From: Pseudoalteromonas sp. NBT06-2
GTDB lineage: Bacteria > Pseudomonadota > Gammaproteobacteria > Enterobacterales > Alteromonadaceae
Direction: 5' to 3'
Length of the DNA: 64,000 nucleotides
Assembly (NCBI RefSeq): GCF_002276045.1
Contig: NZ_NQMR01000003.1
Span: 50,114 to 114,113 of the forward strand
The position numbers were made by a program, and so were the translations under genes. Positions 52,323 through 61,736 of this stretch are shown here, one piece after another (position 1 is the first letter of the stretch; the number at the start of each line of letters is the position of its first letter). The notes beneath the pieces were generated by a model that did no database searches, was not told the DNA's origin, and worked only from the letters and a program-made list of their open reading frames with translations.

Positions 52323-54029
52323 CTAAATTACATTTCTATCTATTGAAACTTTAAGGTTTTCAATACCACAAGTTTGTTTAGTTTTTGTCATAACGTAAAA
52401 CTGTGTAGTGGCTGTTTTTGAATAAGTAAGCTTAAGATCCAAGTCTTGGTCTTTATCATACGCATTAGCAGATGTTTGATCTGTTAAACACATTAATTGC
52501 GTTAACTTTTTCATTTTTTCTGATGACAAAACATTTTCAATAAGCGGCATTTTAACTTTAGCGTGTGCTTTAGCTTTTACTTCATGCTGTGAAGATAAAC
52601 TAAATTTATTTCCATCAAAAGAAATCTGACTACCAGATGGCCAATATGAATAATTAAACTCATTCTTAGATATGGGTGAAATGACAACTACACCGCTTTG
52701 ACCTACTACGGATAACTGTTTTTGACCATCATATGTATCAACAACTAAAGCTGTTGTTTCATCAATACCAAAACCGTACTTTTGATTTGTATGGGCAACA
52801 AGCGTAAATAATCTTAAACTTCGATTTCTCTCACTGAAATGGGTATCTAGTATACCTAAATCGAAACTTGCCAAACCACCCTGTTCATCATATGTCAGCG
52901 TTTTACTTGGCACATTTTCAGAGCATGAGTTATTTTTTTCGCAATCTTCAGAAGGTCTGATAGATGAAATAGCACCTGTAAGTAACGCTTGTTTTGATGA
53001 GCCATTAGTGATCATCGGAACCATACCAAGCTTATTAATACCACCTCCTTGTACCGCAGTACCCGCACTTGTGCCAATTAACATTCCGGTTTCTCTAATT
53101 GTTTTAGTCCAAGGATATGCAGTATTGTTTTTACGATAAAAAATAGATTTTGTTAAGGTTTGATCGCCGCCATTAAACATGATGGCATCTGCTGATTTGA
53201 GCTTGTTAATCAAAACTTGTTCACCTGCTTTACATAATGTCAGTTCCGCAGCTGTTCTATCTGGATAAACTGCATCTCGATTAACACTGCCAGATAAACC
53301 CTGCCTTAGTTTAGGCAAGTTATTACATTGGTTATTATCAATTGCAAAAGCCAAAGCAGGTGTAAGCGGTAACCATTCTACTTCAACCCCGTGATTTGCA
53401 AACAAGCCTTCATAAAAATCAGCTGATTCATAAGGATCTCTACTAGATGCTGTTGTAACAATAATTTTAGGATGCTGATTTACCATTTTTAAGCGTTTGA
53501 TGATTTCAGATAGGATTTGTGTTGAAGCCTCAATTTTATTATTGCTTGTTAAAACTGATTCTTTTAATCGCTTACCATTTTTATTCGTTACCTGAACTTC
53601 TAACATATCAAATACAAAATAATATTGCTGATCAGTAAGTGAATTAAGATTTTGTTTATTCGTTTTACGCCAAGTATCAACTAAAACTGATTTATCAATT
53701 ATTTTATTTTTTAAATGGCTAAACGAAGATAAAATTCGTACTGTTTTATTTTTAATTTTGCCATTTTTATCTGGCCAAAAGAGTTTTATTTTTTCTATTA
53801 CTGCTGAATTTATTTTGTATTGTGCCGTAGTTTTAGCACTTATTTGTTGAATTTTTGTAAGTGATTGACAGTTTTTTTGTGAAAAACTGCTGCATGTTTT
53901 TAAAGCACCGCCAATTAATATTAAACTTTGGTTAACTGGTTTTGCATTTAAATAACCAGGTAAAATCGTAGATAAAACAAGGAAAAGTATCGAAAAAGCA
54001 AGTAAATTCGTTAAATATGAAAGTTTCAT
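52323..54029 (-). CDS. Exported cyanophycinase-type S51 peptidase (1)
   Basis: 568 residues. A signal peptide (LAFSILFLVLSTILPGYLNA) is followed by an S51 fold: LILIGGALKTCSSF, ADAIMFNGGDQTLTKSIFYR, the nucleophile elbow LIGTSAGTAVQGGG (Ser) and LGILDTHFSERNRSLRLFTL, with KYGFGIDETTALVV. Cyanophycinases cut the poly-aspartate/arginine storage polymer into beta-Asp-Arg dipeptides; the exported form is CphE. A long insert of about 100 residues after the first strand and a 100-residue C-terminal domain make it larger than usual (about 400). It is divergent from the TonB receptor at 54.4 kb. Substrate preference may differ from its neighbour at 60.4 kb. Confidence 0.85.
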   Translation of the reverse strand: MKLSYLTNLLAFSILFLVLSTILPGYLNAKPVNQSLILIGGALKTCSSFSQKNCQSLTKIQQISAKTTAQYKINSAVIEKIKLFWPDKNGKIKNKTVRILSSFSHLKNKIIDKSVLVDTWRKTNKQNLNSLTDQQYYFVFDMLEVQVTNKNGKRLKESVLTSNNKIEASTQILSEIIKRLKMVNQHPKIIVTTASSRDPYESADFYEGLFANHGVEVEWLPLTPALAFAIDNNQCNNLPKLRQGLSGSVNRDAVYPDRTAAELTLCKAGEQVLINKLKSADAIMFNGGDQTLTKSIFYRKNNTAYPWTKTIRETGMLIGTSAGTAVQGGGINKLGMVPMITNGSSKQALLTGAISSIRPSEDCEKNNSCSENVPSKTLTYDEQGGLASFDLGILDTHFSERNRSLRLFTLVAHTNQKYGFGIDETTALVVDTYDGQKQLSVVGQSGVVVISPISKNEFNYSYWPSGSQISFDGNKFSLSSQHEVKAKAHAKVKMPLIENVLSSEKMKKLTQLMCLTDQTSANAYDKDQDLDLKLTYSKTATTQFYVMTKTKQTCGIENLKVSIDRNVI

Positions 54030-54208
54030 TTTAAGCCTCTAAGCAAAAATTTTATTAAAAAAATGTTGCACCCAAAATTTGGGTTGTGTTATAACTAAAA
54101 ATGAAATGAGAACGGGGGCAAGTTAACATCTAGTGTTAACAACTGTCAAAGAAAACTTTTTAGGAACGTAGAAATGTTAAAAAAAGCACCATCGCTTACT
54201 ACATACTT

Positions 54209-54275
54209 CTACTCGCCACACTACCTTTCGGAGTGGTTCGACGAGTAGCCACACGAACTATATCTAGTTCGTGGC
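54209..54275. other. Two stacked hairpins in the divergent cyanophycinase/receptor region
   Basis: Hairpin 1 has CTACTCG (54209-54215) pairing with CGAGTAG (54242-54248), with an inner bulged stem CCAC...GTGG. Hairpin 2 has GCCACACGAACTA and TAGTTCGTGGC (54248-54275, two-base bulge). They lie 146-212 bp upstream of the receptor start in a 391-bp gap that otherwise shows no gene. They could be a leader RNA, an attenuator or a decayed repeat. Confidence 0.45.
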
Positions 54276-54420
54276 AGTGCTATTTAATAACCGCCACCTC
54301 ACAAAATAATTCTAATTATTAAAAAATATTTTTAAAGATACAGTTGTCTTGATTGCGATCAATTTTATAATTGATCCTTGTGATCATAGATCCCTGCTAT
54401 CTTGAACAACAGGTGATGTG

Positions 54421-57372
54421 ATGAAACGTATGTTAATTTCTCTAGCTGTATCTGCAGCTATATCAGGTTCAACTCAAGCGGCCGAAAACAATAATTCAAA
54501 CTCAGTGGAAGAAGTTGAGAGAATAGTTGTAACTGGCTCTCGTATCAAAGGCGTTGATTTAGAAGGCGCACAACCATTAACAGTATTAAATCAAGATGAT
54601 ATAAAACGCTCCGGCGCAAATACCATATCTGAATTATTATCAGATTTAGCACAAACTCGCGGCGGAGATGGCTCGTTTTCTACTTCTGAAAGTGGCGGTA
54701 CTTCAACGTCAACACCAGCTGGTCAAGCAGCTGCAAGTTTAAGAGGTTTAGGCCCATCATCAACACTCACATTAATTAATGGTAGACGTGTAGCACCAAG
54801 TTCATTTGCTTCAGGCACAGAAAACTTCGTCGATATCAACAGTATTCCGCTAGCTGCAATTGACCGTATTGAAATATTAGCTACGGGTGCATCCGCAATT
54901 TATGGTGCAGATGCAGTTGCTGGCGTAATAAACTACATCTTAAAAGATGATTTTGAAGGTGCTGAAGTTGATGTATCATTTCAAGATAGTACAGCAAGTA
55001 CTGATGAAAGCAGAAAAAATTTAAATTTCATTTTTGGTACACAAGTCGCTGATGGCAATCTAACTGTTTTTGCTAATTACTTTGACCGTAATGGTTTTTC
55101 AGCAACAGATAGAAGTTTTACTAAAGATCCTAAGTTAGAAAGCTACTATTCATATTTACCTAAACTAGAAAATGCGCCAAACATCTATTACTTCTCTAGC
55201 CGTGACGGTAATGAACTTGCTTCACCAAACTGTAAAACTGAACTTGTTGAGACTGAATTTGGTGAACAAATTTGTGCTTATTATGGCAATGATGATGATT
55301 TACTAGAAACGCCATTCGAAAGTATTTCATCTGGTTTTACTTTCAATAAACAAATTTCAAATTTAGAGTGGCATACCGATTTCTTTTTTAGTAAAACAAA
55401 ATCAATGGCACAGTCATCTCCTGCAGCAATCAATCAACTTGATGATAGTGAAGGTGTTTGGGTACCTGAAGATGCTTTATTTGATGCTTTTGGTGACGGT
55501 GCTGATTTAGCATTTTCTTACGACGACTTATATTTTGACCCATTCTATACACAAGCCGATCGTAAATTGTATGGTATTAAAGTTGATGCCAGATTTAATG
55601 ATCCAAGAACAGTTGAAGTAGAAAGTGAAAGTTTTAGATTAGTATCGAGTTTGCAAGGCGAAATCGGTGGGTGGGAATGGGAGTCAGGCATTACCTTATC
55701 TCGTTCAACTTCAGATCAAGTAGCAACTAAAGGCATATATAATCGGTATAAATTCCATGGTGCACTGGCTGGCGAATTATGCTCTGATGGTTCATTGGCA
55801 TCAGCTGACAATGGTGAACTAAGCTGTAATACTGGTGATTTACTCAACGCATATAACCCATTTATTTCGGATGATGTAGCAAACGATAGTATTTTAGCTG
55901 CAACACAAGAAAAACCGACACGTTCTGGTGAAAGTACAGTTTACGGTTGGGATGCACGAATTAATGGCGAATTATTTGAGTTTGGTAATGATTATGTTCG
56001 TGCAGCTATGGGGGTTGAATATCGAAAAGAAGAACTAACAGATATTCCATCACTTAACTCACAAGCAAATAGAGATAATGATTACTTAGTTGATGTATTT
56101 GGTTATGGCTCTAGTATCTCTGAAGCGGATCGTACGCAATATGGTGCTTTCGCTGAATTTTATGTGCCAGTTTCAGATGAAATAGAATTACAACTGGCTG
56201 GTAGATATGACCACTTTGATGATTTTGGCAGTACATTTAACCCTAAAATTGGCCTGACATTTAGACCGACTGACAGCTTAGTGATACGTGGTTCATGGGC
56301 AACATCATTTAGAGCGCCATCACTTACACAAGCAGGTGTTAAACTAAGAACCACAACGTCAACATATGATTGTGGTGCCAATCAAGCGGTTTCAGATTTC
56401 TATTGTAATGGTGAAACGAATGAAGTAAGTCCTAACACCATAGAAGTAGGTAACCCAAGCTTAAATGCTGAAGAGTCTGATTCAATTAGTTTTGGTTTTG
56501 CTTTTAGCCCATCAGAAAATACTAATTTAACGGTTGATTATTGGCAATTTGAGCACGAAGATATTGTTGATACTAATATGACAGGCATTATGGCTCAAGC
56601 ATTATCAGATGCAAGTTTACGTCATTGTGGTGTTGTTGCTGATGGTGAAACTGGTATCTCGTTTAAAGCTGATTTATGTGAAGTTGACAGTCTTTATGAT
56701 TCTAATGGTTTAAATATCTCTCAAGAAGATGCTAATTTAGATCAGATATTAGCTAACTGGAATGATTATAATAACCCAGAAGGCCTACCTGCTGATGAAG
56801 TAAGAAATGTATCCTCTTTATATCGTGATCATGTGATCCCTTTAGAGAATACTGGTACGCAAAAAGTAGCAGGTATTGATATTAAATTTGATCATAGGTT
56901 TATGTTTAATCAAGGAGATATCAAGTTTGCATTTGATGCAACGCATTATTTAACTTTTGATAGAAACAAACCTGGTTCAGATGAAATAGAATCACTGGTT
57001 GGCACTTGGCGTTACCCTGAAAACATTATCAGTGCTAAGTTAAGCTGGTCTGCTGATGATTATTACATAGGTTTAAAAGGTCAATATATAGATTCTTACC
57101 TTGATGATATTGAGGGCCTAAAAGATCGTCAAAAAGATGAATTAGCTTCACTAAACGTTTTAGATAGTAACGGTGATCATGTTATTGATTCTTGGACTGT
57201 ATTTGATCTTTATGCAGGGTACGATTTTAAAGACATGTCTATTGGTTTATCAATAAATAACATCTTAGATGAAGAACCGCCAGTTGCTTATGCTTCTCAA
57301 CGTGGTTTTGATTCGGTTAATCATGATGCTGATGGTAGAACTTATCGTGTAAGTTTCACTTACGCTTTTTAA
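54421..57372 (+). CDS. Large TonB-dependent receptor, likely for cyanophycin dipeptides
   Basis: 983 residues from the ATG at 54421 (AGGTGATGTG before it; a GTG one codon up is possible). It has a signal peptide (MLISLAVSAAISGSTQAAEN), a TonB box (VERIVVTGSRIKG), a plug (SLRGLGPSSTLTLINGRRVA; RIEILATGASAIYGADAVAG) and a barrel with terminal Phe (RVSFTYAF). This 'GSRI..NGRRV' class is common in marine bacteria and serves sugars and peptides. It is flanked by two exported cyanophycinases and followed by a permease and an isoaspartyl dipeptidase. I infer import of beta-Asp-Arg dipeptides or short multimers. Confidence 0.85.
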   Translation: MKRMLISLAVSAAISGSTQAAENNNSNSVEEVERIVVTGSRIKGVDLEGAQPLTVLNQDDIKRSGANTISELLSDLAQTRGGDGSFSTSESGGTSTSTPAGQAAASLRGLGPSSTLTLINGRRVAPSSFASGTENFVDINSIPLAAIDRIEILATGASAIYGADAVAGVINYILKDDFEGAEVDVSFQDSTASTDESRKNLNFIFGTQVADGNLTVFANYFDRNGFSATDRSFTKDPKLESYYSYLPKLENAPNIYYFSSRDGNELASPNCKTELVETEFGEQICAYYGNDDDLLETPFESISSGFTFNKQISNLEWHTDFFFSKTKSMAQSSPAAINQLDDSEGVWVPEDALFDAFGDGADLAFSYDDLYFDPFYTQADRKLYGIKVDARFNDPRTVEVESESFRLVSSLQGEIGGWEWESGITLSRSTSDQVATKGIYNRYKFHGALAGELCSDGSLASADNGELSCNTGDLLNAYNPFISDDVANDSILAATQEKPTRSGESTVYGWDARINGELFEFGNDYVRAAMGVEYRKEELTDIPSLNSQANRDNDYLVDVFGYGSSISEADRTQYGAFAEFYVPVSDEIELQLAGRYDHFDDFGSTFNPKIGLTFRPTDSLVIRGSWATSFRAPSLTQAGVKLRTTTSTYDCGANQAVSDFYCNGETNEVSPNTIEVGNPSLNAEESDSISFGFAFSPSENTNLTVDYWQFEHEDIVDTNMTGIMAQALSDASLRHCGVVADGETGISFKADLCEVDSLYDSNGLNISQEDANLDQILANWNDYNNPEGLPADEVRNVSSLYRDHVIPLENTGTQKVAGIDIKFDHRFMFNQGDIKFAFDATHYLTFDRNKPGSDEIESLVGTWRYPENIISAKLSWSADDYYIGLKGQYIDSYLDDIEGLKDRQKDELASLNVLDSNGDHVIDSWTVFDLYAGYDFKDMSIGLSINNILDEEPPVAYASQRGFDSVNHDADGRTYRVSFTYAF

Positions 57373-57390
57373 TAGGCTACCTTCTAATAA

Positions 57391-57542
57391 CAATTCTATT
57401 AAGTTAGTGATCAAATATAAATTAGGATAAATTTTCAAGAGCAAGGCGCTTGATTGAGCAATAGCTGGTTATTGTGATTGAAAGCAACGTAGCTATTGTA
57501 TATTTAGAGCATTTAGATTGATCACATATTTATTGGAATTGG
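57391..57542. repeat. Imperfect palindromic repeat of about 150 bp
   Basis: The ends are imperfect inverted repeats: CAATTCTATTAAGTTAGTGA then TCAA at the left, and the complement of GATCACATATTTATTGGAAT then TGG at the right. The inside carries GAGCAAGGCGC and GAAAGCAACG segments that look like a structured intergenic repeat. It fits the palindromic elements found scattered in alteromonad genomes; only one copy is in the window. Confidence 0.45.
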
Positions 57543-57550
57543 TATAAGCT

Positions 57551-57572
57551 AAAGGGTCTATTTAGGCCCTTT
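57551..57572 (+). terminator. Short hairpin after the receptor gene
   Basis: AAAGGG and CCCTTT (10-nt loop) followed by ATAT, 57 bp before the permease gene. Confidence 0.4.
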
Positions 57573-57628
57573 ATATCCATTAAATATCTACATTAAAATC
57601 TTTAATCGTTATCTTATCGAGATTATTT

Positions 57629-59035
57629 ATGAAGCAAAAAACACTGCAAATGCCAGATGCATCGATCATTTTAATGCTCGTTGCTTTGCTTGCATTTATA
57701 AGCAGCTACCTAGTAGTACCTGGCAAGTTTGATACACAGGCAAATGCTAAAACAGTATCTTTAAGTCAATATCAAACATCTTCAACTACTGAGCCTACAC
57801 CGCTATTTGCCGAAAATGGTGAAATTGGATTAGCTAATTTTTTATTTGAAGGGCTTGTTTCAGGTGATAAATATGGCGCAACAATTGGTGTTATGGCCTT
57901 TATCCTGATCACTGGCGGTGCTTTTGGCATCATCATGCAGACAGGTGCTATTAATAACGGCATTTTAGCGCTGATCAATAAAACACAAAGTATTAACTGG
58001 CTATTTTTGCCGTTAATGTTTGTTTTATTCTCAATTGGCGGTGCTGTATTTGGCATGGGTGAAGAAGCCATTGCCTTTTGTATTGTGCTTTTACCTATAA
58101 TGAAGCAGCTAGGTTATGATGCAAAAGTGACTGTTTTAGTGACTTATGTTGCAACCCAAATTGGTTTTGCCACCTCCTGGATGAATCCATTTAGTATTGC
58201 AATTGCCCAAGGCATTGCTGATGTACCTATATTTTCCGGTGCAGCATTAAGAGTGGTTGCTTGGTTTGTATTTACTATTATGGGATTAATTTTCACAATA
58301 CAATATGCAAATAAAAGTAAAACCTCAACACAAGATCTGCAGTCAACGCAACCTCAAGTTAACTTATCTTTAGCAGATAAGTCTATTTTGGTCGCTTTTA
58401 TAATGGGCATTGTATGGATCATTATTGGCGTAATGTCTTTTGGATATTATATTCCAGAGCTATCAGCGCAATTTTTTTGTATCGGTATCGTAACTGCCAT
58501 AATAGCGAAGCTATTTGGAGTACTGAGTTTTAATGATTCAGCGGAATCGTTTAAACAAGGCGCGCAAGAGTTATTACCTGCTGCATTATTAGTTGCTATG
58601 GCCAAAGGTATTGTTTTAATACTCGGTGGCAGTGATTTAACAACCTCTTCTTTGCTCAATACAATGTTATTTAATTGCGCAACTATTATTTCTCAAGTAC
58701 CAGATTATATTGCTGCTTGGGGTATGTTGGCATTTCAATCATTATTTAACTTTTTTGTGTCTTCCGGTTCAGGACAAGCCGCAATTACAATGCCTTTAAT
58801 GGCTCCATTAGGTGATTTACTCAATGTATCCAGACAAACGGTTGTTTTATCGTTTCAACTAGGTGATGGCCTAACAAATATATTTATCCCTACTTCTGCT
58901 AGTTTAATTGGTTGTTTAAGTATCGTGAAATTGAATTGGACACAATGGGCTAAATTTATTTGGCGCTTTCAACTCGCCCTCTTTTTTATGGCTAGCTGTT
59001 TTATATTCATCGCGCATTTTATCAATTATCAATAA
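57629..59035 (+). CDS. YfcC-family inner-membrane permease
   Basis: 468 residues with about 11-12 membrane helices. GGAFGIIMQTGAINNGILAL, FSIGGAVFGMGEEAIAFCIV, GFATSWMNPFSIAIAQGIAD and SSGSGQAAITMPLMAPLGDL match the YfcC/C4-dicarboxylate carrier family, members of which move dicarboxylates, arginine/ornithine or small peptides. Placed between the TonB receptor and the dipeptidase, it most likely takes beta-Asp-Arg from periplasm to cytoplasm. This is an inference from position. Confidence 0.85.
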   Translation: MKQKTLQMPDASIILMLVALLAFISSYLVVPGKFDTQANAKTVSLSQYQTSSTTEPTPLFAENGEIGLANFLFEGLVSGDKYGATIGVMAFILITGGAFGIIMQTGAINNGILALINKTQSINWLFLPLMFVLFSIGGAVFGMGEEAIAFCIVLLPIMKQLGYDAKVTVLVTYVATQIGFATSWMNPFSIAIAQGIADVPIFSGAALRVVAWFVFTIMGLIFTIQYANKSKTSTQDLQSTQPQVNLSLADKSILVAFIMGIVWIIIGVMSFGYYIPELSAQFFCIGIVTAIIAKLFGVLSFNDSAESFKQGAQELLPAALLVAMAKGIVLILGGSDLTTSSLLNTMLFNCATIISQVPDYIAAWGMLAFQSLFNFFVSSGSGQAAITMPLMAPLGDLLNVSRQTVVLSFQLGDGLTNIFIPTSASLIGCLSIVKLNWTQWAKFIWRFQLALFFMASCFIFIAHFINYQ

Positions 59036-59111
59036 AGAAACTGATTATATTTGTTAAAGCAATTAATAATATTTTCTTTAATCATTTAACACATTATTAA
59101 ATAGAGTAATT

Positions 59112-60290
59112 ATGTTTACACTAATTAAAGGTGCACAAGTGTATGCACCTAAACATCTCGGAAAAGTAGATGTTTTATTCGCGGGTACTAAGGTACTTGC
59201 AATAGAGTCTAATATCACACTTGATTCGAATCTTCATTTCGACACAATAAATGCCCAAGGCATGATTTTAACCCCAGGCTTTGTAGATTCACTAGTACAT
59301 ATTACAGGCGGTGGTGGTGAAGCCGGATTTGCCAGTAGAACACCTGAAATGCAATTATCTGATGCGAGTACCAGTGGTATCACAACAGTTGTTGCAGCGC
59401 TTGGCACTGATTCAAGCAGTCGTAGCTTACATAACTTAATTGCGAAAGCCAAAGGCCTTAAAGAAGAAGGTTTAAATGTATTTTGCCATTCTGGTTCTTA
59501 TCACCTGCCGGTAACAACACTGACCGACTCACTGACTAACGACATCATGTATATAGATGAATTTATTGGTGTTGGTGAAGTTGCTATTGCCGACCATCGC
59601 AGTAGTCAACCCACAATGCAACAATTAGCAGAAGTTGCTTCACAATCTCGTGTCGCAGGCATGTTAAGCGGTAAAGCAGGCACTGTAAGTATTCATATAG
59701 GACCAAGTAAAGAAGGCCTAGACCTGTTATTTGAGGTTGCAGATAAAACAGATATTCCAATTAAACAATTTTATCCGACACATATGAATCGCAATTCGGA
59801 CCTAGTAATGCAAGGCATTAAATTTTGTAAACAAGGTGGCGTTATTGATTTTACGACCAGTACTACAGATCATGATCTTGCTCATGGTGAGCTGGCTGCC
59901 GCAGAAGCTTTAGCTTTTTGTTTAAGCCATGGTGTTAATGATACTCAGCTGACGATGAGTTCAGATGGGCATGCCAGCTTACCTATTTTTAATGAAGAAA
60001 ATGAACTAATCGGTATGGATATCGGTAAGGAGTCGAGTTTACTAGATGCTTTTATTCAAGCAGTGCAAATTTTTAATGTTTCTATTGAACAAGCATTAAT
60101 GAGCATTACCTCTAATCCGGCCAAAGTATTAGGGCTCAATAAAGGCACATTAAAAGCGGGCGGCGATGCCGACATAATATTAATTGATGAAAAGAGCTTT
60201 ATCCCGCAAGAAGTTTGGAGCAATGGTAAGCACCTCGTTTCAAAACAACAAGCTATTAGTAAAGGTATGTTTGAACATATTTCTAGATAG
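59112..60290 (+). CDS. iadA: Isoaspartyl dipeptidase homologue (IadA-like) with changed metal ligands
   Basis: 392 residues, an amidohydrolase of the IadA type: PGFVDSLVHITGGGGEAG, YHLPVTTLTDS, IADHRSSQP, SIHIGPSKEGLD, YPTHMNRNSD and MSSDGHASLP. Compared from memory with E. coli IadA, the Tyr, Arg and later ligands (HIGP, THMNRN, SSDG) are kept. The first His of the His-X-His pair is Leu (DSLVH in place of DQHVH) and the bridging carboxylated Lys is Glu (GEVAIADHR in place of VKCAISDHR). So the metal centre must differ from the classical dinuclear one, perhaps with one zinc or a Glu bridge. It should split beta-Asp-Arg in the cytoplasm, the last step of cyanophycin use. Confidence 0.85.
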   Translation: MFTLIKGAQVYAPKHLGKVDVLFAGTKVLAIESNITLDSNLHFDTINAQGMILTPGFVDSLVHITGGGGEAGFASRTPEMQLSDASTSGITTVVAALGTDSSSRSLHNLIAKAKGLKEEGLNVFCHSGSYHLPVTTLTDSLTNDIMYIDEFIGVGEVAIADHRSSQPTMQQLAEVASQSRVAGMLSGKAGTVSIHIGPSKEGLDLLFEVADKTDIPIKQFYPTHMNRNSDLVMQGIKFCKQGGVIDFTTSTTDHDLAHGELAAAEALAFCLSHGVNDTQLTMSSDGHASLPIFNEENELIGMDIGKESSLLDAFIQAVQIFNVSIEQALMSITSNPAKVLGLNKGTLKAGGDADIILIDEKSFIPQEVWSNGKHLVSKQQAISKGMFEHISR

Positions 60291-60316
60291 AAAAGTGTTC
60301 AAACTAAATAAAAAAA

Positions 60317-60343
60317 GGCGATATTAATTTTATTAATATCGCC
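60317..60343 (+). terminator. Strong hairpin between iadA and the second cyanophycinase
   Basis: A perfect 12-bp stem (GGCGATATTAAT / ATTAATATCGCC) with a 3-nt loop, followed by TTTAAATT, 18 bp before the next ATG. It may end the receptor-permease-iadA transcript or attenuate into the last gene. Confidence 0.75.
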
Positions 60344-60361
60344 TTTAAATTAAGGTGTTTT

Positions 60362-61663
60362 ATGAAATCTAAATTAATTCCCACATCAATTTTCATTTTT
60401 TTGTTTTTAATATTTAATTCGACCAAGATTAAAGCGAGTAACAAAGAGATATCACAAATTAATAAATCAGGCTCTGGCACACTTGTTATAGTAGGCGGTG
60501 CATTAGCTGATAGTAACTATGCTGTTTTTAACGCTATGTTAAATTCAGTTGGCGGTGTTAATAATGCTAAAGTTGCTATTATTCCGGCAGCAAGTAGCAA
60601 ACCTAGTAGATACGGCACTTTATTTAAAAATAAAATGACTGAATTAGGTGTTGATAGCAAAGCGATTCACATATTGCCTATTGCGGTAACTGATGATGCA
60701 TCAACTAAAGGTTTCGACGAATCGACTTGGATTAACAATGCCAATGATATTAAGTTTGCAAAGCAACTTTCTGATAAAAACCTAGTTTGGTTTACAGGCG
60801 GCGATCAAACACGAATAACACGCACCTTAGTCAATCAAGATGGTTCCGATTCATTAGTGTTAGAACAGTTACGTCGAATTTACAATCAAGGTGGCACTAT
60901 CGGTGGCACAAGTGCTGGTGCGGCGATAATGAGCAATTCTATGGTAGCTTCAGGTGACAGCTTTAGTGCTTTAAAAATGGGCTTTACTGATCATTATAAC
61001 TCTATGGATGAACAAGAAAATGGACCTGTATTGTTATCTAAAGGGCTAGGTTTTTTTGCTCATGGTGTGATAGATCAACATTTTGACCGTAAAGCGCGCT
61101 TAGGCAGACTCATTGCTGTTTTACATAAACAAAATGAAAAGTTAGGTTTTGGTATTGATGAAGACACAGCACTGGTTTTTAATGCAAGTAGCAATACCTT
61201 TACTGTTATTGGACCTGGTATGGTTACAGTTGTTGATATTTCAAACTCACAAATAAGGCGAGATACAACCAAAGGCCTCACTGCTAACAATATAGATATT
61301 AGCCTTTTATCCTCTGGTGATTCATTTAGTTTAAGTACAAAAAAGATCGCTGCACATAAAAGTAAAGTTTCCACTATCAATCATGAAATTTACTCTGTTC
61401 CCAACCCTATTGTCAGCGGCACTTTGAGTAGAAATAGCATGCTAAAACAGCTTCTGACTTATGACCTGATTGATAATAAAGCAGCTAAAAGCGCAAAAAG
61501 CTATTTATTTAATGATGGTAATACAGGGTTTGAATTAATATTTAAGCAAACACCAAAAACCAAAGGTTATTGGGCATATTTTGATGGTATGAAAGATTTT
61601 TATAGTGCATTTCATATTGATATGTCAATAAAACCAATATTGATTGAAATAAAAGACTTATAA
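60362..61663 (+). CDS. Exported cyanophycinase-type S51 peptidase (2)
   Basis: 433 residues. A signal peptide (PTSIFIFLFLIFNSTKIKAS) is followed by a compact S51 peptidase: GTLVIVGGALADSNYAVFNA, AIIPAASSKPSRYGT, LVWFTGGDQTRITRTL, the nucleophile elbow GGTSAGAAIM (Ser about 184), FFAHGVIDQHFDRKARLGRL and LGFGIDEDTALVF. It is closer to the standard CphB/CphE layout than the 568-residue protein at 52.3 kb, with only a short C-terminal extension. It is the last gene of the rightward cyanophycin run. Confidence 0.9.
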   Translation: MKSKLIPTSIFIFLFLIFNSTKIKASNKEISQINKSGSGTLVIVGGALADSNYAVFNAMLNSVGGVNNAKVAIIPAASSKPSRYGTLFKNKMTELGVDSKAIHILPIAVTDDASTKGFDESTWINNANDIKFAKQLSDKNLVWFTGGDQTRITRTLVNQDGSDSLVLEQLRRIYNQGGTIGGTSAGAAIMSNSMVASGDSFSALKMGFTDHYNSMDEQENGPVLLSKGLGFFAHGVIDQHFDRKARLGRLIAVLHKQNEKLGFGIDEDTALVFNASSNTFTVIGPGMVTVVDISNSQIRRDTTKGLTANNIDISLLSSGDSFSLSTKKIAAHKSKVSTINHEIYSVPNPIVSGTLSRNSMLKQLLTYDLIDNKAAKSAKSYLFNDGNTGFELIFKQTPKTKGYWAYFDGMKDFYSAFHIDMSIKPILIEIKDL

Positions 61664-61677
61664 CTGCTGATTGTTAA

Positions 61678-61714
61678 AATATCTGCTGTTCTCTTATATC
61701 AGCAGATATTTTTT
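61678..61714 (+). terminator. Terminator of the cyanophycin locus
   Basis: AATATCTGCTG and CAGCAGATATT (11-bp stem, 11-nt loop) followed by TTTT, 15 bp after the cyanophycinase stop and convergent with the chemoreceptor gene. Confidence 0.85.
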
Positions 61715-61736
61715 ATTTTGTTTCAGCTTTTTAAAA

